Positions 27,132 through 36,140 are shown, counted from the first letter of the stretch. The stretch is DNA of 64,000 nucleotides from an uncultured Prevotella sp. (GCA_937922435.1 CAKZVT010000030.1:62001-126000); one strand, 5' to 3'. The notes: generated by a model from the letters alone, not told the origin. Numbers and translations are program-made.

Positions 27132-27140
27132 ACAAATGTA
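27132..27140 (-). promoter_or_regulatory. -7 element TACATTTGT for the secreted protein at 26145-27083
   Basis: Minus-strand TACATTTGT, about 49 bases before the gene start, in an AT-rich stretch. Confidence 0.45.
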
Positions 27141-27225
27141 AATGATAAAAATCATACTCTCAAATTACCCCTCCCCCATTTGGTTTTATTTAACTTATTT
27201 TATAGTCGCTTGGCTAAAGATGACG

Positions 27226-27262
27226 GACCGAATGGGCCTGATAAGCCTTGTGTGACTTATGT
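27226..27262. repeat. Low-complexity GGGCCTGATAAGCC-type repeat
   Basis: Member of the CTTATCAGGC word family, here in reverse orientation (GGACCGAATGGGCCTGATAA), next to a G-rich repeat and a composite 22-mer element. Confidence 0.45.
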
Positions 27263-27292
27263 GCTAAGGGCGAAGCGGGCAGGGTACGGCGT

Positions 27293-27325
27293 GCTCCCTC
27301 CCTTCGGGAGGGTAGGGGTGGGTGT
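27293..27325. repeat. Single G-rich repeat copy
   Basis: GCTCCCTCCCTTCGGGAGGG followed by TAGGGGTGGGTGT. Unlike the other sites no partner copy is visible on the other side. It abuts the composite element that starts at 27326. Confidence 0.65.
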
Positions 27326-27435
27326 TCAATAGGCGGTCTTTTGTCTTCCAAAAGACCGTCAATTGCGCGCCAATATGCCGTCTTTTACACGCTGAAAGAC
27401 CGCCTTTTACAACTCGCTGAATGTCAAGCTGTTGC
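27326..27435 (+). repeat. 110-bp composite 22-mer element, copy 4
   Basis: Units at 27326, 27348, 27370 and 27392, terminal 22-mer 27414-27435 (CTGA-atg-TCAA-gct-GTTGC). It lies between divergent genes, with its terminal end toward the SH3 protein gene. Confidence 0.85.
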
Positions 27436-27498
27436 GCGGCTGGATGCAAATGGGCGTTTTTTCAAGCGTTGCATGCCGGTTGTTTGGCTGAAAATTGT

Positions 27499-27507
27499 TA
27501 TATTTGC
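27499..27507 (+). promoter_or_regulatory. -7 element TATATTTGC for the SH3 protein gene
   Basis: TATATTTGC matches TAnnTTTG and lies 85 bases upstream of the start chosen for the gene. Confidence 0.5.
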
Positions 27508-27592
27508 AGTCGTAGGCGTGCGGGTCAAACGCCCTTCCCGTGTGCCTGTCTGCCATGTTTCCAAGGGCTGTCCTTTATTTATACATGTTTTT

Positions 27593-28177
27593 ATGAAACG
27601 ACAAATCATCCTTACATTGTTGGCTTTTACGTTCATGTCGTGCCTTTCGGCGATGGCACAGGCAAACCGCCCGTTCTGCGGAGCGTGGACCGACGAGTCG
27701 CCCGACGGTTACTATCACCTCGTGATGGACCTCTACGGCAAGAACCTCAAGCAGCCCGACGGCAAGGGTGCGTGCTACGGATATTTGCAGATGGAGAACG
27801 ACTTTGTGGCCGACTACTGGATAATCACGGGCGTGGAGAGCATGTCTGGCAACGCCTGCAAGGTGAAGTATTACAGCCTTCGGTACGGTATGCCCGGAGA
27901 GATAGAGACGGCCGACGTGGTTTACGACCCTTCCAGCCGTTCTGTCAGCTTCGGCGATGGCTACAAGTTTACCGCCGCCCAAGCCTGCAAGCATGTCAAG
28001 ATATTGAAGAGCAACGTCAATGTACGCACCGCTCCGGTAAGCGGTGCGCCAATAATGAAGGCGCAGCAGGGCAAGACTTTCGCGCTCGACGGCATCGTGG
28101 ACGGCTGGTATAAGGTGAGGCTTGACGACGGGCGCACCGGCTATGTAGCATGCCAGATGGCCGAAGCGGTTAGGTGA
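27593..28177 (+). CDS. Secreted protein with C-terminal bacterial SH3 domain
   Basis: 194 residues from ATG 27593, which gives a good signal peptide (MKRQIILTLLAFTFMSCLSAMA-Q). The open frame continues upstream through the 22-mer element but that part is not coding. Residues about 25-125 form a beta-rich domain (CGAWTDESPDGYYHLVMDLYG) of unknown type. Residues about 130-194 are an SH3b domain (VKILKSNVNVRTAPVSGAP, DGWYKVRLDDGRTGYV) of the kind that binds murein or surface ligands. Role unknown; periplasmic or surface location likely. Confidence 0.75.
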   Translation: MKRQIILTLLAFTFMSCLSAMAQANRPFCGAWTDESPDGYYHLVMDLYGKNLKQPDGKGACYGYLQMENDFVADYWIITGVESMSGNACKVKYYSLRYGMPGEIETADVVYDPSSRSVSFGDGYKFTAAQACKHVKILKSNVNVRTAPVSGAPIMKAQQGKTFALDGIVDGWYKVRLDDGRTGYVACQMAEAVR

Positions 28178-28258
28178 TGCGCCCCCGAAAACGTCCCGGC
28201 AAAGGCGTATGCCTGCGTTAAAAGGCGGCAAACAGTTGCACATGTCGCTTTTTTCCGT

Positions 28259-28267
28259 TATCTTCGC
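28259..28267 (+). promoter_or_regulatory. Possible -7 element TATCTTCGC
   Basis: TATCTTCGC differs from TAnnTTTG by one base and lies 12 bases before the lipoprotein gene start at 28279, implying a very short leader. Confidence 0.35.
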
Positions 28268-28278
28268 AGATTGAAGAT

Positions 28279-29214
28279 ATGAGAAATCTTACGCTTGCAA
28301 TATGCTTCGCGGCTGCTCTGTTGCTCTCGGCGTGCTCCAAGAAGGACGGCGGAGAGCAGGTAAGGGCGGTGTATTACTGGAGCACCGTGCTCGACATCGA
28401 CACGGCCAAGACGGCCTTCCTGAAAGCCCACGGCGTGCGGAGGATGTACGTAAGGTATTTCGACGTAGTGCAGGACGACGGCGGACAGACCGTGCCCAAC
28501 GCCACGCTGCGTTTCAAGACCGCCGTGCCCGAGGGACTGGAAGTAGTGCCAACGGTGTACATCGTCAACGAGTGCATGGCCGGAGACACTGTGGGGCTGG
28601 CTGAAAAGATATTCCGCCGTGTCATGCGGATGAGCGAGACTAACGGCGTAAAGGGAGTGCGAGAGTTGCAGGTGGACTGCGACTGGACGCGCCGCACGCG
28701 CTCGCGGTACTTCGGTTTCCTGCGCACGCTTGTCGCTTTGGCCAAGAGTGAAGGTATGGATGTGTCAGTTACAATACGCCTGCATCAGCTTTCGGAGGCT
28801 CCGCCGCCCGTGGAGCGCGGCGTGCTCATGATGTACAACACCGGCGACTTTACCGACATCGCGTGTCAAAAGCCCATCTTCGACATGGCCGACGCTGCTC
28901 CTTATCTGCGCCGGTTGGCCGGTTACAAGTTGCCGCTGGCCTCGGCCTACCCCATATATTCTTGGCGCATACTCTTCCGCGGCGGCAAGTACGTCGGCAT
29001 AATGCACCGCGACGACGACCTGCCCGTGCTCCCGGGCGACACCATCGTAACGCGCACTCCCTCCGTCGGAGACATACTTGATGCTGCACATGCCGTGGCC
29101 GCAAGGCGCAGGGATGCCGTGCAGGAGGTGATTTTGTTTGACCTAAGCAACCAGAACATAACCCGATATAACCCTGAAGACTATGAAAAGATTTATAATA
29201 GCAGCCCTGATTAG
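28279..29214 (+). CDS. Lipoprotein of unknown function, possible TIM-barrel
   Basis: 311 residues. Lipobox LLSAC (Cys 19). The body alternates strands and helices in the way of a TIM barrel: RAVYYWSTVLDI, GVRRMYVRYFDVV, LEVVPTVYIVNE, GVRELQVDCDWTRRTRSRYFGFL, GMDVSVTIRLHQL, GVLMMYNTGDF, LPLASAYPIYSW. Acidic residues at strand ends (DVV, DCDW) could be catalytic, which would suggest a glycoside-hydrolase-like protein, but no named family is recognised. Its 3' end overlaps the next gene by 32 bases, so the two are translationally linked and probably act together at the envelope. Confidence 0.6.
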   Translation: MRNLTLAICFAAALLLSACSKKDGGEQVRAVYYWSTVLDIDTAKTAFLKAHGVRRMYVRYFDVVQDDGGQTVPNATLRFKTAVPEGLEVVPTVYIVNECMAGDTVGLAEKIFRRVMRMSETNGVKGVRELQVDCDWTRRTRSRYFGFLRTLVALAKSEGMDVSVTIRLHQLSEAPPPVERGVLMMYNTGDFTDIACQKPIFDMADAAPYLRRLAGYKLPLASAYPIYSWRILFRGGKYVGIMHRDDDLPVLPGDTIVTRTPSVGDILDAAHAVAARRRDAVQEVILFDLSNQNITRYNPEDYEKIYNSSPD

Positions 29215-31363
29215 CCTCGTTCCGTTGGCCGATGCGATAGCGTGCGCCCCCGAACGGCCTACACACAACGCCTACATGTTCAGCGTCTTCCGCCGCGAGC
29301 GGATGCGTTCGCCCTTCGCCGAGAACATGAACAACTGGTGGAAGGCTTACGCCGACGACCTGAAAAGCCGGGAAACGGAGTATTACAGGTGGAACGCTGA
29401 CACCCTCCGCGCCATCGCCGGGCGCAAGGGCGACAAGGACATGCTGGAGTACATGCGCTGGCTGGACGCCTACCTGAAGATGAGCGACTACGTGACGAGC
29501 GACTCGTGGAACTATCCCACACGCGAAGAGCTGGCCTCGCGAGACAGCACCCTGCACGCCATGCTCTCTGCCGCGCAGGCTTACAAGGGGCGGCGGATGA
29601 GGGAGCAGTTCGCGTTGCTTGCCATGCGTGCCAACATGTTGCTTGGCCGCGACAAGGCCAACATGCTCTACTGGACGGCCACGGCCTCGAAGCTGCCGCG
29701 CGGAGTGTGGCGCGACATGTGCCGCAACATCTACGCCCGCGCCATGCTCAACAGCGGACTGCGCCGCGCCGCGTGCGAAATCTATGCCGAGCAGGGCGAC
29801 ATGCGCAGCATCGGCTGGTGTATGCGCGGCTACCGCAACCTTGCAGGCATAAGGAAAGTGTACGCCGAAGAACCCGACGCTTACACCTTATTATATTTAG
29901 TGCAGGACTTTGTGAACGGACTTCAGGAGACGTTCGACTCGTACATCCAAGGCCAGCCTGACATTCAATGGGTAAAAACCAAGGGCGCACAGCCCGTGCT
30001 TACTGCCGACGCCAAGGCGTTTGTCAGCTTTGCCGACGACGTGCTGAAAGAGAAAAAGACATCCTCGCCATGCCTGTGGCAGAGCGCGGCGGCCATGGTT
30101 GAGTATCTTTTAGGCGACTACAACGAGGCTTCGCGCCGCGCAAACGCCGCCGTGGGCATGAAGGGCAGCCGCCGCATGAAGGACAATGCGCGGTGCATAC
30201 GCCTCTTGGCGCAGGCCACCGTGGCTCCGCTGGGCGGCGAAACGTCGGAATGGATGACCGACGAATTCCGCTGGTTGGACAGGAAAATCGAGGAGGAGCG
30301 CGGCCGTTCACAGGCTTATGAGAACCATTATACCGACGTGAAGGAGCGCATTGCCTACCGCGTTCTTGCACAGCGATACCATGCCGCAGGGCTGCACAAT
30401 GTGGAGAACGCCATATACGGCATGATGGAAGAAAACAAGTTCGAGTATCTTTCGCAGCTGTACGATAAAGACATGCACATGAGTTGGCCCGACGGTTACG
30501 TCTCAAATCTCAACTATTCGGTATGGAACGAGTATTTTGAGATGCTTTCCCAAACGCCTGCCGACAGTCTCGCGGCGTATTACTCTTACCTTACCTCTGC
30601 CAAGACCGACGTGTTCGAGCACTACGTTGCGCAGCAGGTGTATATGGATAAGGACTATTACAACGACCTAATCGGTACCCGTTACATCGCTGAAGGCCGC
30701 TTCGCCGACGCCTTGACGTGGCTTGAGCGCGTGCCGCTGGATTACTTGGAGAAGCAGAATATCAGCTGGTACATGGCGAACAGGTCTTACTCCGTGCCCC
30801 GTTGGTTTGTGCGCCAGTTGCCCAACGACCCCGACACCGACGGCCCTAATTTGGCTTCGCCCAAGGAAAACCTGAAAGTAAGGTACTGCAAGGACATGCT
30901 CCAGTTGCAAAGCTGGTACAACCTTGCGCCCGAAGGGGAGCAAAAGGACATCCGTGCATACGAGCTTGCCACGAGGTATTATCAGGCTTCGTACTACGGC
31001 GACTGCTGGTTCTTGACGCAATACGGCAAGAGCGTGCTCGACAGCGCACGCGCCGGAGAGCTTGACTTTGCTAAAAAGGCACGCGAACTGTTGGCCGAAT
31101 GCAAGGCTTCAAGCAACCTTAAAATACAGTATGAAGCCCTTTACGCCTTGGCATATACGGACACAGACCTATGGTGTACTACGGAGTTTGACGATGATTA
31201 CAATCCCGTCACCGTGCCGCTCCCGGCCTCGTCGCAATACAAAGCCCTCGAAGCGTTGAGCAAGTTCATACAGAAGCACCCCGAAGAGGCGGACGAGCAC
31301 GCCACGAACTGCGATGTGCTGAAAGAGTTTGAAAGAAGAACTAACACCCATTCCAGCCACTAA
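29183..31363 (+). CDS. Large secreted helical-repeat protein of unknown function
   Basis: 726 residues. Signal peptide FIIAALISLVPLADAIA, then CAPERPTHNAYMFSVFRR. Most of the chain is predicted alpha-helical with repeated aromatic/Ala patterns like TPR or Sel1-type repeats (ARAMLNSGLRRAACEIYAEQGDM, RVLAQRYHAAGLHNVENAIYG). Not recognised as a named domain. It overlaps the preceding lipoprotein gene by 32 bases, a strong hint of a two-protein unit. It ends just before a G-rich repeat and a terminator. Confidence 0.65.
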   Translation: MKRFIIAALISLVPLADAIACAPERPTHNAYMFSVFRRERMRSPFAENMNNWWKAYADDLKSRETEYYRWNADTLRAIAGRKGDKDMLEYMRWLDAYLKMSDYVTSDSWNYPTREELASRDSTLHAMLSAAQAYKGRRMREQFALLAMRANMLLGRDKANMLYWTATASKLPRGVWRDMCRNIYARAMLNSGLRRAACEIYAEQGDMRSIGWCMRGYRNLAGIRKVYAEEPDAYTLLYLVQDFVNGLQETFDSYIQGQPDIQWVKTKGAQPVLTADAKAFVSFADDVLKEKKTSSPCLWQSAAAMVEYLLGDYNEASRRANAAVGMKGSRRMKDNARCIRLLAQATVAPLGGETSEWMTDEFRWLDRKIEEERGRSQAYENHYTDVKERIAYRVLAQRYHAAGLHNVENAIYGMMEENKFEYLSQLYDKDMHMSWPDGYVSNLNYSVWNEYFEMLSQTPADSLAAYYSYLTSAKTDVFEHYVAQQVYMDKDYYNDLIGTRYIAEGRFADALTWLERVPLDYLEKQNISWYMANRSYSVPRWFVRQLPNDPDTDGPNLASPKENLKVRYCKDMLQLQSWYNLAPEGEQKDIRAYELATRYYQASYYGDCWFLTQYGKSVLDSARAGELDFAKKARELLAECKASSNLKIQYEALYALAYTDTDLWCTTEFDDDYNPVTVPLPASSQYKALEALSKFIQKHPEEADEHATNCDVLKEFERRTNTHSSH

Positions 31364-31365
31364 AA

Positions 31366-31560
31366 ACCCACTCCAACCCTCCCGAATGGAGGGAGTTTGG
31401 TTGGCTTAGTTGGTGAAAGATGAGATAAAACAACGCCGTGAACCTGCAAACTGCAAGTTCACGGCGTTGTTTTTTATTGCTTTTGTACCTTGACAGGCAC
31501 TTCTTTATTGCTTGCAATACATATTAAGCTCCCTCCCTTTGGGAGGGTTGGGGTGGGTGT
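31366..31560. repeat. G-rich inverted repeat pair in a convergent gap
   Basis: Left copy 31366-31400 (ACCCACTCCAACCCTCCC ... GGAGGGAGTTTGG) and right copy 31526-31560 in reverse. They enclose the terminator at 31430-31477. A partial extra TAGGTGGGTGTTT follows the right copy. Confidence 0.7.
31430..31477 (+). terminator. Intrinsic terminator after the helical-repeat protein gene
   Basis: CAACGCCGTGAAC - loop - GTTCACGGCGTTG followed by TTTTTT: a 13-bp stem and T run. It is related in sequence to the terminator at 14150 (shared GCCGTGAAC core). Confidence 0.85.
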
Positions 31561-31582
31561 TAGGTGGGTGTTTCGTGTCTAC

Positions 31583-32962
31583 TTACATATACCCCAGCCA
31601 CCTAAGAATGTCGTTCATGTTGGCTACTACCATAAGGAGGATGAGTATTCCGAAGCCGACGTATTCCGCCTTGACGAGAAAGTTCTCGCTCGGTTTGCGG
31701 CGTGTAATCATCTCGTAGAGCAGGAAGAGCACGTGACCGCCGTCCAAAGCCGGGATGGGCAGTATGTTCATGAACGCCAGGATGATGCTAAGGAACGCCG
31801 TCATGCGCCAGAACATCATCCAGTCCCAAGTCGGGGGGAACAGGCTTCCGATTGCGCCGAAGCCTCCGAGCGACTTCGCCCCGTCGGCCGTGAACACGTA
31901 TTTCATGTCGTCCACGTAGCCGCGTAGCACGTCAACGCCGTACACCGCGCCGGCAGGAAAGCTCTCGAAGAAGCCGTATTCAAGTTTTACGGGCTTGTAG
32001 TAAGTTCCGAGATACGTGCGGCCTACGCCGAGAGTGAGGTCGGGGTTCAGCACAACCTGCGCCGTGTCGGGCGTTGCTTTGCCGCCGTCATGTGCGAAAA
32101 CCACGGTAGTTGTGCGCACCTTGAGGCTGTCGGCAGGTGTCGTTGCGGCAGCAAGCATGTCGCTCATGCGGCCGATTTGGTCGTCAAACTCGTTCCAAGA
32201 GTCGATGCTCTTGCCGCCGACAGCCAGCAGCTTGTCGCCCTTGCGCATTCCGATTTTCTGCGCCGGAGTGTCCGCCAGCACGCTGTCGATGTCGGCAGGG
32301 ATGAACGGTCGCGCGAAGACTGGCTGCTCCTTAACCATAGTGAGCAGGCTCACGTCCTCGGGCATGGTGATTGTCACCTCTTTGCCTTGCCGCTTTACAG
32401 TTACCGTCTTGGCGTTGGCTATGGCGCGGTACATGTCTACGTCAAACTTCTCGAACGTCTTTTCGTCGGTGCGCAGCAGTATGTCGCCGTCGCGGAAGCC
32501 CATTTCCTTGGCGCTTTCGTTGAACTTCATGCCCATCGACATGTCGCGGAGCGAGTAATAGGAGTCGCCCCATGTGAAGAGCACCATTGCGTAGATGAAC
32601 AGCGCGAGCAGGAAGTTGACGAGCACACCGCCCACCATGATGAGCAGCCTTTGCCACGCCGGTTTGGAGCGGAACTCCCAAGGCTGGGCCGGCTTTTTCA
32701 TCTGCTCGGTGTCAAACGACTCGTCTATCATGCCCGAAATCTTGCAGTAGCCGCCCAAGGGAAGCCAACCTACGCCGTAAGTGGTTTCGCTGCGCTTTGG
32801 TTTGAACTCGAAGAGGTGGAACCAAGGGTCGAAGAACAGGTAAAATTTCTCAACCCTTACGCCGAAAAGTTTTGCAAAGAAGAAGTGCCCTCCCTCGTGG
32901 AGCAGCACAAGAATCGAGATTGCCAGCATGAACTGGAGCAGTCTTATCAAAAATATTTCCAT
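31583..32962 (-). CDS. rseP: RIP site-2 metalloprotease RseP
   Basis: 459 residues. Zinc-binding HEGGH at residues 22-26 in the first membrane segment (MLAISILVLLHEGGHFFFAK), a second membrane segment near 110-135, two PDZ-like domains (about 140-360, visible in FRDGDILLRTDEKTF and IGMRKGDKLLAVGGK), and the C-terminal membrane segment with the third zinc ligand motif LPIPALDGGHVLF. It cuts anti-sigma factors inside the membrane. It follows dxr in the same direction, a conserved order in many bacteria. The 99-base gap from dxr holds GAAGAGTGAAG words. Confidence 0.95.
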   Translation of the reverse strand: MEIFLIRLLQFMLAISILVLLHEGGHFFFAKLFGVRVEKFYLFFDPWFHLFEFKPKRSETTYGVGWLPLGGYCKISGMIDESFDTEQMKKPAQPWEFRSKPAWQRLLIMVGGVLVNFLLALFIYAMVLFTWGDSYYSLRDMSMGMKFNESAKEMGFRDGDILLRTDEKTFEKFDVDMYRAIANAKTVTVKRQGKEVTITMPEDVSLLTMVKEQPVFARPFIPADIDSVLADTPAQKIGMRKGDKLLAVGGKSIDSWNEFDDQIGRMSDMLAAATTPADSLKVRTTTVVFAHDGGKATPDTAQVVLNPDLTLGVGRTYLGTYYKPVKLEYGFFESFPAGAVYGVDVLRGYVDDMKYVFTADGAKSLGGFGAIGSLFPPTWDWMMFWRMTAFLSIILAFMNILPIPALDGGHVLFLLYEMITRRKPSENFLVKAEYVGFGILILLMVVANMNDILRWLGYM

Positions 32963-32965
32963 AAT

Positions 32966-33075
32966 CTTTAAGTGAAGAGTGAAGAACGGAGAGTGAATAA
33001 TTTATTTGTGCCAACCCGCCGTCTTCAAGGCTTTCAAAATATGTTTCTTAATTCTTAACTCTTAATTTTTAATTC
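32966..33075. repeat. Simple-word intergenic repeats (GAAGAGTGAAG and TTAATTCTTAACTC)
   Basis: AGTGAAGAGTGAAGAACGGA at about 32970 and TTAATTCTTAACTCTTAATT at about 33049 in the gap between dxr and rseP; the second overlaps the dxr stop. The first word family reappears as the inserted hairpin at 42787-42850. Confidence 0.5.
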
Positions 33076-34222
33076 CCAAAAGTTCTTTTGCAACGCGTCT
33101 CGCCTCTTCGTCGGTGGCAACGTATGTGTCGTAGTCGGCTTCCTTGGAGAACGGAACGCGGCTCATCGTATTCTCGATGATTTCGCTCATCTGCATGAAC
33201 GAGCAGCGGTCTTCGAGGAAACCGCGGTTTACTATTTCATTGGCGGCGTTGACTATGCACGGCATGTTGCCGCCCTTGCGTATGGATTCAAACGCCAGGG
33301 CGAGGCAGCGGAACTTGTCCATGTCGGGCTCGAAGAACTCAAGCGGATGCTTGAACAGGTCCAGGCGGTCGCCGTTCAGGTGCAGGCGGTCGGGGTAGGA
33401 GAAAGCAAACTGGATGGGCAGGCGCATGTCTGGCACGCCGAGCTGTGCTTTTACGGCTCCGTCGCAGAACTGCACCGCGCTGTGGACGATGCTCTGCGGA
33501 TGGACGAGAACTTGTATTTTGTCAGCCGGAACGCCGAAAAGCCATTTGGCTTCAATCACCTCGAAGCCTTTGTTCATCATCGTTGCGCTGTCTATTGTTA
33601 TTTTTGCGCCCATGCTCCAGGTCGGGTGTTTCAGGGCGTCGGCTTTCGTTACGGAGGCTAATTGCTCTTTTGTGAAGTTGCGGAACGGGCCGCCCGAGGC
33701 TGTAAGCAGTATTTTTTCTATATCATTGTCGCCCTCTCCGATGATGCTTTGGAATATTGCCGAATGCTCGCTGTCTACCGGAATGATGGGCGAATGGCAT
33801 TCGGCGGCGAGTTTGCAGATAAGCTCTCCGGCCACGACAAGCGTCTCTTTGTTGGCAAGACATATTTTCTTGTGCGCCCGGATGGCGTGGATAGTAGGGC
33901 TAAGTCCGGCAAAGCCTACCATAGCAGTTAACACCATGTCGATAGGTTCGGCTTCGACAATCTCGTCGATGGCCTTCTTTCCTGCGTAAACCTTTATGTC
34001 GGGAAGGTCGGCGAGCAGGTTTTTCAGCTCGTCGTATTTTGCTTCGTTGGCTATTACCACGGCTGCCGGATTGAACTGTCGTGCCTGTTCCGCAAGCTCT
34101 TTTACCTTGTTGTTGGCCGTAAGGCAGTACACTTCGTACAGGTCGGAGTGCTCTTTGATTACGTCGAGAGCCTGCGTTCCGATAGAGCCAGTTGAACCGA
34201 GTATGGCTATTTGCTTTTTCAT
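33062..34222 (-). CDS. dxr: 1-deoxy-D-xylulose 5-phosphate reductoisomerase
   Basis: 386 residues. It catalyses the first committed MEP-pathway step (DXP to MEP, NADPH). Visible: nucleotide-binding ILGSTGSIGTQALDVI at residues 6-21, the substrate/metal cluster PVDSEHSAIFQ (about 146-156), and the flexible loop with SATMMNKGFEVIEAKWLFG. Length is normal. Part of the minus-strand run tsaB...rseP. Together with ispF at the window start it shows that this organism uses the MEP route. Confidence 0.97.
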   Translation of the reverse strand: MKKQIAILGSTGSIGTQALDVIKEHSDLYEVYCLTANNKVKELAEQARQFNPAAVVIANEAKYDELKNLLADLPDIKVYAGKKAIDEIVEAEPIDMVLTAMVGFAGLSPTIHAIRAHKKICLANKETLVVAGELICKLAAECHSPIIPVDSEHSAIFQSIIGEGDNDIEKILLTASGGPFRNFTKEQLASVTKADALKHPTWSMGAKITIDSATMMNKGFEVIEAKWLFGVPADKIQVLVHPQSIVHSAVQFCDGAVKAQLGVPDMRLPIQFAFSYPDRLHLNGDRLDLFKHPLEFFEPDMDKFRCLALAFESIRKGGNMPCIVNAANEIVNRGFLEDRCSFMQMSEIIENTMSRVPFSKEADYDTYVATDEEARRVAKELLGIKN

Positions 34223-34278
34223 GTGTTTCGTGTTACACGCATTTTATGAAATATGTGGATGTCATTCAGCCGACAAGT

Positions 34279-34806
34279 TCAGCTTAAATCGAGCAGTCCC
34301 TCCGGCAGGCTGACATGGATTTTGCGGTTTTCCGCATCAATGGAGGTAATGAAATCGTTAGATGCAGGTATCAGGACTTCGCTTCCGTCAGGCTTTTCCA
34401 CGCAGAAAAGAACGTTCTCTGTGGCGTCGTCTACATACGCCAACGTGCCAATGTGGCTGTCTCCTGCATCGGCGTTTAGAATTTCAAAACCCTTAAGTTC
34501 TTCCCATGTGAGTTCGTCTTCATCGCGGTCGGAAAGTTTTTTAGGGAAAAACACCTCGCATCCGGTAAGTTCCTGGGCTTGTTCCTTGGTGTCGATGTCG
34601 CAGAATTTCACCAAGGCCGTCTCTCCGTTTTTGAACCTGTATTCCTCGAAAAAGAAAGGAACGAGGATGCCGCCGACCATCAGCACGAGGTAATCGGCAT
34701 CCACGCGGTCGAACACGTCGTCGCTGAACATCAGCGAAACTTCGCCCTTTACGCCGTGCGGCTTGCCTATTTTGCCAATCTTGTAAACCTCTTCAGTCCT
34801 AATCAT
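34279..34806 (-). CDS. rimM: Ribosome maturation factor RimM
   Basis: 175 residues. N-terminal barrel with the family start YKIGKIGKPHGVKGEVSLMF, and a C-terminal PRC-barrel (VFFPKKL ... LKGFEILNADAGDSHIGTL ... VLIPASNDFI). It helps process 16S rRNA and assemble the 30S head. It begins 8 bases after the murA stop, so it is co-transcribed with murA, an order seen across Bacteroidales. The usual rimM partners (rpsP, trmD) are not adjacent here. Confidence 0.95.
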   Translation of the reverse strand: MIRTEEVYKIGKIGKPHGVKGEVSLMFSDDVFDRVDADYLVLMVGGILVPFFFEEYRFKNGETALVKFCDIDTKEQAQELTGCEVFFPKKLSDRDEDELTWEELKGFEILNADAGDSHIGTLAYVDDATENVLFCVEKPDGSEVLIPASNDFITSIDAENRKIHVSLPEGLLDLS

Positions 34807-34814
34807 CGTAGTCG

Positions 34815-36140
34815 TTACTTGTCTGTTTGTGTGCTTGTCACCCTCTTGATGCTTGCTCCGAGCGCGTTAAGGCGTTCTTCAATATCTTCATATCCGCGGT
34901 CAATCTGTGCGATGTTGTCGATGCGGCTTGTGCCGTTTGCACTCAACGCAGCAATCAGAAGGGCAATTCCCGCACGGATGTCGGGGCTTGTCATGCGCCC
35001 GGCACGCAGCCTTATCTTGTGGTCGTGGCCTACGACGACGGCGCGGTGGGGGTCGCACAGGATGATTTGCGCTCCCATGTCGATGAGCTTGTCGACGAAG
35101 AACAGGCGGCTTTCAAACATCTTTTGGTGGAACAGCACGCTGCCGCGGGCTTGTGTCGCTACGACAAGCAGCACGGAAAGCAGGTCGGGCGTAAGTCCAG
35201 GCCACGGCGCATCGGCCAGCGTCATGATTGAACCGTCGATGAAGGATTCGATTTCATAATGCTTCATGTGCGGTATTACGAGGTCGTCGCCGTCAATCTC
35301 TATCTTCACGCCGAGTTTTCGGAACGAGTCGGGTATTATGCCGAGGTTGTGCAAGGAGACATCTTTTATTCTTATGCCGTTGCCCACCATGGCGGCCATT
35401 CCTATAAAAGAGCCTACCTCAATCATGTCAGGAAGAATCTTGTGCGCTGCTCCGTGCAGGCTTTCCACGCCGACGATTGTCAGCAGGTTTGAGGCAATTC
35501 CGCTGATGCGCGCTCCCATTCGGTTGAGCAGATGGCACAGCTGTTGTATGTAAGGCTCGCACGCTGCGTTGTAGATTGTTGTCGTTCCTTTGGCCAATAC
35601 GGCGGCCATTATGATGTTGGCCGTGCCTGTAACCGACGCCTCGTCGAGCAGCATGTAGCATCCTTTGAGGTTTTTGCCGTTGATTTCAAACGTTCCGCGG
35701 TCGTCGTTGTGCGAGAATGTCGCACCAAGGTTCTTGAAACCGAGGAAGTGGGTGTCGAGCCTTCGTCGCCCGATTTTGTCGCCGCCGGGCTTTGCCACGA
35801 CAGCTTTGCCGAAGCGTGCGAGCAGCGGTCCGATAAGCAATACGCTTCCCCGGAGTGACGAACACTTGCGTATGAACTCGTCGCTCTCAAGGAAATCGAG
35901 GCAGATGTCTTTCGCCCGGAATGAATATTCGTTGCGTCCTAAGCGCGTGACTTCCACTCCTATGTCGGTAAGCAACTTTATAAGGTTGTTTACGTCAAGT
36001 ATGTCGGGGATGTTGCTTATTGTCACTTCGTCAGACGTGAGCAGCGATGCACAGATTACTTCGAGCGCTTCGTTCTTTGCGCCCTGCGGTGTTATCGTGC
36101 CGCTCAGCTGATGGCCGCCCTCTATTATGAAAGATTCCAT
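34815..36140 (-). CDS. murA: UDP-N-acetylglucosamine 1-carboxyvinyltransferase with Asp at the fosfomycin-target Cys
   Basis: 441 residues. It adds enolpyruvate from PEP to UDP-GlcNAc, the first step of murein synthesis. The start MESFIIEGGHQLSGTITPQGAKNEAL (split) has the conserved Lys-Asn pair. The active-site loop reads KPGGDKIGRRRLDTH with Asp at about residue 121, where most MurA proteins have PGGC. Known chemistry: Cys at this site is alkylated by fosfomycin and Asp is not, so intrinsic fosfomycin insensitivity of the enzyme is expected. The same replacement is, as I recall, common in Bacteroidetes. Confidence 0.95.
   Translation of the reverse strand: MESFIIEGGHQLSGTITPQGAKNEALEVICASLLTSDEVTISNIPDILDVNNLIKLLTDIGVEVTRLGRNEYSFRAKDICLDFLESDEFIRKCSSLRGSVLLIGPLLARFGKAVVAKPGGDKIGRRRLDTHFLGFKNLGATFSHNDDRGTFEINGKNLKGCYMLLDEASVTGTANIIMAAVLAKGTTTIYNAACEPYIQQLCHLLNRMGARISGIASNLLTIVGVESLHGAAHKILPDMIEVGSFIGMAAMVGNGIRIKDVSLHNLGIIPDSFRKLGVKIEIDGDDLVIPHMKHYEIESFIDGSIMTLADAPWPGLTPDLLSVLLVVATQARGSVLFHQKMFESRLFFVDKLIDMGAQIILCDPHRAVVVGHDHKIRLRAGRMTSPDIRAGIALLIAALSANGTSRIDNIAQIDRGYEDIEERLNALGASIKRVTSTQTDK

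Noticed and set aside
27248..27592. Upstream extension of the SH3 protein gene
   Set aside because: It covers the G-rich repeat and 22-mer element 4; a signal peptide begins at 27593.
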